DNA from: Euperipatoides rowelli
Taxonomy: Eukaryota; Onychophora; Udeonychophora; Euonychophora; Peripatopsidae
Strand: one strand, 5' to 3'
NCBI GenBank assembly: GCA_003024985.2
Contig: PXIH01S0002134.1
Length of the DNA: 13,009 nt
Numbering within the stretch: the first letter of the stretch is position 1; every line of letters starts with the position of its first letter. A program made the position numbers and the translations under genes. Below the pieces are notes generated by a model. That model did not search any database. It was not told the origin of the DNA and saw nothing but the letters and a program-made list of their open reading frames with translations. Positions 8,210-13,009 of this stretch are shown piece by piece.

Positions 8210-8828
8210 TATGTTAATTAGATTAATGGAGATTTATTTATTTATTTTAAATCTTGTATTTTTTTTTTATAATGATTATTTTGTTTTTAATAATTAATTA
8301 GTTAAAAAGGCCTAATCGAGTTAAAAAAAATTGGTATATTTGGTTTAATTTCTCACAAAATCAAATGACGACCGTTGTTTAGAAATTCACCAAAGTTTCT
8401 TGTGAGAAGAAGCATTACAGTATAAGATTTTTTATTTTCACAAAATTTTTAAATGTCTAGCTTTTTATTAATTTAATATAAACTTTAAATTAACATTTTA
8501 GAATGGTTTCTTTGAATTTTTTTTAAAAAAAAAAAACAAAATTTTTGTTAATTGGGCAGATTTATTTTTATTGGTTATACAAGAACTCGTTATTTTAAAA
8601 GTATCTAAGTTACCGTAACTTTAAAAATTTTATTCTTATGATTTTTAATTTTTTTTAAAGGGATTTTCACCCTTTAAATATTTTAATTTACTTCAATTAA
8701 GAAAACAAGCATAGTATTAGTAGGATACATAATAAAAATAAAAATACAAGTACGGTAATCAATATGATAATGTTTAAAAGTTTTTTTAATTTTAATTGAA
8801 ATAAAATATCTTCTTAACAATTTTCTAT
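8210..8828. other. AT-rich non-coding stretch
   Basis: Mostly long A and T runs. A perfect 9-bp hairpin (TTTAAAGGG at 8654-8662 against 8670-8678, 7-base loop) is present. Near 8756-8790, TAATCAATATGATAATGTTT resembles TAATCGACATGATAATGTTT at 8852-8871, within the retrotransposon fragment described next. No gene is seen. Confidence 0.4.
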
Positions 8829-9172
8829 AAGAGGCACTATTATCCATAAAGTAATCGACATGATAATGTTTAACAGTTTTCTAATTCAAAATAATGATCA
8901 ACTATTTTTTAAATTGAATGAGCGCTGTACTAGAGGTCATAAATACACTATAAAACCTACTGTAGTTCATCGTGTAAAAACAAATCCTTTTATAATCGAG
9001 CTATTAAATACTGGAACAGCCTTCCTTCTGATTTGGTTGAGTCATGCTCGTTTTCTCATTTTAAGTCACAACTAGACACTTTCCTGCTTTTAAATGTGAA
9101 TTTTGTTGAACTACCTTTTATGCAGGAGGCTTCTAGCCTATACAGCTCTCACTAAATAATAATAATAATAAT
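8829..9172 (+). mobile_element. 3' end of a non-LTR retrotransposon (LINE), with frameshift
   Basis: The translated sequence matches the familiar carboxy end of LINE reverse transcriptase proteins. In one frame (about 8857-8991) the blocks IDMIMFNSF, DQLFFKLN, TRGHKY and KPTVVHRVKTNPF appear. After a frame change at about 8991 the other frame continues YWNSLPSDLVES, then HFKSQLDTFL (about 9009-9092). These correspond to the common pattern of TRGH-Y, an aromatic-W-N-LP-VV core and FK-LD. The second frame stops with TAA at 9153-9155, directly joined to an AAT/TAA microsatellite (9153-9172) that probably represents the element's 3' tail. Only the last hundred or so codons remain, and the frameshift shows that the copy is dead. 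A CR1/L2/Jockey-type clade is likely but cannot be fixed from this short piece. Confidence 0.7.
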
Positions 9173-9959
9173 TTTGATTGAAATAATTTTCTATGACATG
9201 TCCAAGAGATATAGCCGATAGAAATGAAAATCTCTAATCAAAGTCTATATATTTTCTGGGTAAAATCAAACGTACATTTGAGATAGTTTTTACTTTTGGT
9301 CATAATTTATCAAATTTTATCAATATATTAATAGATCTTCGTTATAGCTCCAAAATTAAATAACGTGTATAAAAGAAATAGTTCTATAAAATCACTTATG
9401 TTTAAAATATCTATAAAAGTAGTCTATTTTTTTTTCCTTTTATCCAACTTTCTTGAGTCAAAGATCAGTAACAATGAATCCAAACAAGACTGCATTACCA
9501 AAATTCTAGCCAGCTGCCTCTTCCAACAACCATATAGTAATTCCAAAACATGTTTCCAGATCAGACAAAAAGAAACATTACTAAGTTATAATAAAAGTAA
9601 ATTCCTTGATAAAATAAATTCATGCAATAACGAGTCCCAAATAATGAGCCAAGATTCTTTACAATACGTGAAAATGAAACTGGTCGTTTAAAAATAATAA
9701 TAATTATTATTATGAATTAAAACTTTTGACCAAACAAAAAGAATACCTTTAAAAATGAAAATAAACATAAATAAATTATTAACAATGACTTAAAACAATA
9801 AAATTAACTACTTAAAAAGTAGAACTAATATTACTATGCACTATTATCGGTCGCGCATGCGTGACGAGGCGTTAAATACTGAATTATTATTATTTCAAAA
9901 CTGATAGTCTACAAGACTTTTCAGTACGGTATACATATTTTTAGTCACAATTTTTTTTT
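9173..9959. other. Non-coding stretch with one unconvincing open frame
   Basis: The frame 9365-9691 (+) stays open for 108 codons from a GTG, 97 from its first ATG. The product is rich in Lys, Asn and Ser, with no domain, signal peptide or membrane helix pattern I recognise. In DNA this AT-rich such a length can arise by chance, so it is not called as a gene. A perfect 20-base ATAAT/ATTAT palindrome follows at 9694-9713. CGCGCATGCGTGACG at 9852-9866 is an unusually CpG-rich island here and may belong to the repeat that follows. Confidence 0.35.
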
Positions 9960-10100
9960 TACAGCCCCTAACCTTACTATAACCCTAACCCTAACTCCAA
10001 CTACGTATTAAACACACTATGCCCCAACCCTATGATGATGAAGGTTTTTTTTTTTATCGATTTAGGGATTTTTGATAGCACTTCCATAATGACAAAAATA
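9960..10100 (-). repeat. Telomere-like interspersed repeat, family copy C (reversed)
   Basis: On the plus strand this copy shows CCCTAACCTTACTATAACCC, then TAACCCTAACTCCAACTACG and GCCCCAACCCTATGATGATG (about 9965-10040). A run of T and GATAGCACTTCC follow (about 10073-10085). Read on the minus strand the order matches copy B at 6393-6530: GGAAGT, TATCAAAA, poly(A), ATCATAGGGTTGGGGCA, TTGGAGTTA, GGGTTAGGGTT, TAAGGTTAGG. The ends are uncertain; CpG-rich GCATGCG-type motifs at 9856-9862 and 10164-10171 may mark the outer boundaries. Confidence 0.6.
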
Positions 10101-10318
10101 TATGCGACGATGTTAAAAACGTGGTTGATTTCGGATAGTACATCCAGTTTTTAGACATTTCTCATGCGCATGGCTCTCTTATTCGAAAATGATTTTTGTA
10201 TCAACTATGGCAAATTGTTTAGGCTATAAATTTTTCTATGTAACATTTTCCCAATATTTATGATGATTTAAAATGTTTTCTTTTATTTCAATGTCATTTT
10301 TGTATTTTTTTAACTTAC

Positions 10319-10547
10319 TGTAATAGCCTAATTTTAATAAAGAAGACATTAAAATATGAGATTGGTAAATATCGGAATTGGCATTCATATTTTTTGAAAA
10401 ATCAGTGATAATGTTACAACAGTAAAGTTCAACGTTGACCCCAACTCTAGATTTTATGATAACAGAGATGATGAATTGTATTTGTTTTAGCTTTTGACCC
10501 TGGAAGGACATATAAAAAAGCCTTTTAACAGCTTCGGATACCCATGT
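10319..10547 (-). CDS. Candidate internal exon, unknown product
   Basis: On the minus strand the segment is framed by a good acceptor (TCTATTTCAG, ending at 10548) and a near-ideal donor (A|GTAAGTT, intron from 10318). The 229 bases are open in one frame as 76 codons plus one base, entering in phase 0 and leaving in phase 1. The surrounding frame stays open further, from 10628 to 10236, so stops do not help to place the edges. The peptide starts TWVSEAVKRLFYMSFQGQK and contains a Cys-Cys pair and mixed hydrophobic and charged residues. It matches no family I recognise. An internal TCCTTCCAG would be an alternative acceptor at about 10500. AT-rich chance ORFs of this size do occur, so this remains a candidate only. 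Confidence 0.3.
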
Positions 10548-10667
10548 CTGAAATAGACTATGACATGTTGATTTATTATAAAAAGTTATCTGCTCATAGA
10601 AATAAGCCAATTTTGTGATATGAGAAGATTATAGCATAGAATGCCATCAAAGGGTCCCCCAAAAAAT

Positions 10668-11019
10668 AAGTGTACCACACCTATTTCTTGGCCAAAGTTA
10701 GGTAAAGTGCACCATCGTCAAGTGCACCATCACCAAACTTAAACTTTTTGATCAATCTGAAAGAAATACAAGCTGTGCCATGCAACAGCGCCCCCTAGTT
10801 TTTATTTTATCTAAGGTTCAGGAGACTGTTTTCATGTAATCCAAATAAGTGTGCCATTTTGAAAAACATTATTTTAAAGAATTCTGATTCTAGCCAAACA
10901 AGTGCACCTGGGCAGTTATGAAGTGCATTGTGGTAAATCAAATGTTTACTAGCATGGAGGCAAACAATGGTGCCGTCCCTTCCCCCCCCCTCCCCTCCCG
11001 AACGAATAAGTGTGCATCC
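10668..11019. repeat. Dispersed AAGTGYRCC-type motif cluster
   Basis: Seven occurrences of an AAGTGYRC-type word appear in about 350 bases: AAGTGTACC (10668), AAGTGCACC (10705, 10720 and 10900), AAGTGTGCC (10847), AAGTGCATT (10921) and AAGTGTGCA (11008). Two of them form a 15-base near-tandem pair, AAGTGCACCATC at 10705-10716 and 10720-10731. Spacing is otherwise irregular, so this is not a simple tandem array. The stretch also has CAGCGCCCCCTAG (10786-10798) and a C-rich run (10981-10998). Short open frames on both strands (10807-11055 and 10918-11100) overlap the motifs and are not called as genes. Confidence 0.45.
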
Positions 11020-11100
11020 GCACTTGATCAGTATTCTACGTATTATGCCAAGCAAACTGTTGCAGTTATTTTTTTGCTAATAGTTAACTTCATTAAATAA

Positions 11101-12702
11101 TATAATATACCAATCATAAAATAAAATTTGCCAGAAGAAAAAAATTCCAGTGCCCCAGATCAAGAGTTGAATCTGCCATCTTTGTGATATAATAATTATT
11201 GAAGTGAAAAGAGGTCATAGCAAATTATTATCATATGTTTACATGTCTGCCTTCCTTCTTTGCAAATCTTAAGTTTGTTATGAAACCACAAACCAATTTT
11301 GCATGGTTTTATTAATGCTGTAGTTATTGTCTAATTTCCTTCATATTCAAGATCCAATTTCTTTTAAGTTTAAAATCAATATAACACTGCAATAAAAGAG
11401 ATCATGCTTTGAATTAAATTTTTTTTTAAAAAATGAGGAAATTAATTTAAAAAATATTTAATTATAAATTAAATATGGACAAAGGTTAAGTATTCATTCG
11501 ACTATATAAACTGTATCATATGCTGCAAGCAATCTTGTTAAAAAAACACAAACATTGTTTCTCACACAGTTCTACTGTCAATCATTATGTTACACATGGA
11601 ACTATAATCTTATAACAGAAAATCTTAGATTTTTTTTAATGATCTATTGGAAAAAATAAAGAGGGATCCTAAATTAGTAATGTGATCTATTAAATGGTAA
11701 AATTTATTTCTCAGTAAGGATTTTCTATTTATTGTGTGTTGAACTTAAAAGATTATTCTAATTTTGGCACAAGTTATCATACTGACCAATTTGTATCAGT
11801 TTGGATATATCATTATCTTTACAAGATGGATAAGATTATCTAGATCTAAGAATCACTGATTCGTGATTCCATGAATAAGTAAATAAAGATTGAACAATGG
11901 TTTTATAAAGTAATTTAGACTATTTTTTTGGTAATTCTAGGATCCTAAACAAGTTTAATTTGCTTCAATTAAGAATGGTAATATTTAGAACAATCTAGTA
12001 TTAGAAAATTAATGATTAATTTTGAGATTTGTGATATAGGTTAAGTCCTCTCATGACTAAGATTTAAACAGGCAACATTAATAAAGCTAGCAATTTGATT
12101 AATTTATTTTATTTATTTCCAAGGTCTAACAATTTCAAGATTAGGCCTATAAACATTGTATGTAAATATTACAAATTGTTGATTTTTCCACATTGCAAAC
12201 TTTCCCTAGCCAATGAGATAGCAGCTATTACTTATAAACATTTTATTCTTCAGATTTTTACATAAGAGGTCTATTCTGATTGGGAATGAGTTAATCTATA
12301 TTTTAATTTTGTCTTCCAGACCTTATTTTAAACATTATTGGAGCAATTTACAATGGCAATTTTTGTGAATTGAATTTAGACAGATTTTTTTAATAAACAA
12401 TTCTCTTCAATTTGACAATGGATATTAATTTAAAAAAAAAAAAAAAACTTAGGATGAGTCACACATAGTGACTTTGATATGACATCTAATTTACAATTCA
12501 ATACTCTGCATCAGACCTAGGCTAATAATGATCATGATTTAAATGCCACAATTTCTAAAGAAAAAACTTGTACTTACATTTATTAACCCTGATAATAAAT
12601 CTGGTTATAATGTATATATTTTCTTTTATAGATATCAAGGCATCCCACATAACTAACATACAAAATACTTATTTAAATGTAGACTATATTACTGTATGTA
12701 TT
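11101..12702. other. AT-rich non-coding stretch
   Basis: I see no gene, RNA or transposon. Minor items are a 7-bp hairpin (GAATCAC 11850-11856 with GTGATTC 11863-11869) and a 14-base A run near 12433-12446. Two possible acceptors, ATTCTTCAG (12246-12254) and GTCTTCCAG (12311-12319), are each followed by a few dozen open codons at most. Neither encodes anything recognisable. Confidence 0.4.
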
Positions 12703-13009
12703 GAGAGATACATGTTGTGTGTGTTGGCATTTGGACTTGGTGACATGTTAAAGATACATATTGTATTGCCGTTTGATGTGATATAGATATGCATGTATTG
12801 CTATTTGGTGATGTTAGAGATACAAGTGTCGCCATTTGGTAATGTGTTAGAGATACAAGTGTTGTAATTTTGGTGTTAGGAGATACACACAGGCTATTGC
12901 CATTTGGTGGTGTGTTAGAGATACACATGTTGCAATTTAGTGATTGTTAAGGATACGCACTTGTTGCCATTTGGTGATGTTTTAGAGATACACATTGTGT
13001 TGCCATTTG
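12703..13009. repeat. Minisatellite, unit about 33-36 bases, running off the window end
   Basis: At least nine imperfect units share the plan GAGATACAyATGT, TTGCCATTTGGTGATGT and GTTA. Unit starts include about 12705, 12752, 12784, 12817, 12850, 12881, 12915, 12949 and 12984. Units vary by substitutions and small indels, mostly in the TG-rich part. The array continues beyond the right edge. Because many units are near a multiple of three, open frames appear on both strands (+ 12568-12786, - 12689-12928), with a repeating peptide such as VSLT on the minus strand. These follow from the repeat and are not called as genes. Confidence 0.8.

Noticed and set aside
7957-8217. 86-codon open frame across unresolved bases
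   Set aside because: It depends on N bases and ends in the inverted repeat of the 7552-8209 element.
9365-9691. 108-codon plus-strand open frame as a gene
   Set aside because: It begins at GTG, is Lys/Asn/Ser-rich and has no recognisable motif or clear splice context. Chance length is plausible in AT-rich DNA.
9964-10015. CCCTAACCCTAAC-type run as a true telomere or interstitial telomere tract
   Set aside because: It has only two or three irregular units and lies inside a dispersed repeat with homologous copies elsewhere in the window.
12246-12365. Acceptor-like ATTCTTCAG followed by about 37 open codons
   Set aside because: The peptide is unrecognised, and the only nearby donor candidate (GTGAATTG) is weak.

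Overview
This is AT-rich (roughly 70% A+T by eye), gene-poor eukaryotic DNA. It has long homopolymer runs, microsatellites, spliceosomal signals and decayed interspersed repeats, and no bacterial-style gene packing. The palindrome TAGGCCTA and close variants recur, for example near 5118-5136, 5315-5324, 7535-7549 and 12141-12150. I associate that habit with marine invertebrate deuterostomes such as echinoderms, but it is a weak taxonomic clue. No complete gene lies in the window.

The one coding segment I trust is an internal exon at 3366-3887 (+). It has a good acceptor, a good donor and a length of exactly 174 codons, phase 0 at both ends. It encodes a cysteine-rich, N-glycosylated ectodomain stub, one transmembrane helix and a short basic cytoplasmic start. 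The last cysteine cluster has the spacing and the Asn-Cys-Thr-x-Gly-Cys core seen just outside the membrane in EGF-receptor/ErbB proteins. It therefore looks like the membrane-spanning exon of a receptor, possibly a receptor tyrosine kinase. No kinase exon is visible in the remaining 9.1 kb, so the next intron is probably very long. A second, unrecognised candidate exon lies on the minus strand at 10319-10547.

Most other recognisable structure is repetitive. From left to right: an inverted-repeat (foldback or MITE-like) element cut by the window start (1-412); two competing hairpins (1338-1392); a short element with 30-bp terminal inverted repeats (1479-1710); a G-rich tandem block (2150-2600); the exon (3366-3887); a cluster of short direct repeats ending in a palindrome (5702-5800); a second copy of the short-element family (about 6393-6530); a degenerate threefold tandem repeat (6707-7036); a well-defined DNA-transposon-like element with 23-bp inverted ends (7552-8209, containing assembly gaps); the 3' end of a non-LTR retrotransposon (about 8829-9172); a third copy of the short-element family, reversed (about 9960-10100); a stretch with a recurring AAGTGYRCC-type motif (10668-11019); and a minisatellite that runs off the right end (12703-13009).

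The three short-element copies share a core with telomere-like GGGTTAGGGT runs, which is the clearest family-level signal here. I see nothing that amounts to a multi-gene system. The most useful observations are the orphan receptor exon, the symmetric TTCGCGAA layout of the 7552-8209 element and the telomere-like repeat family.
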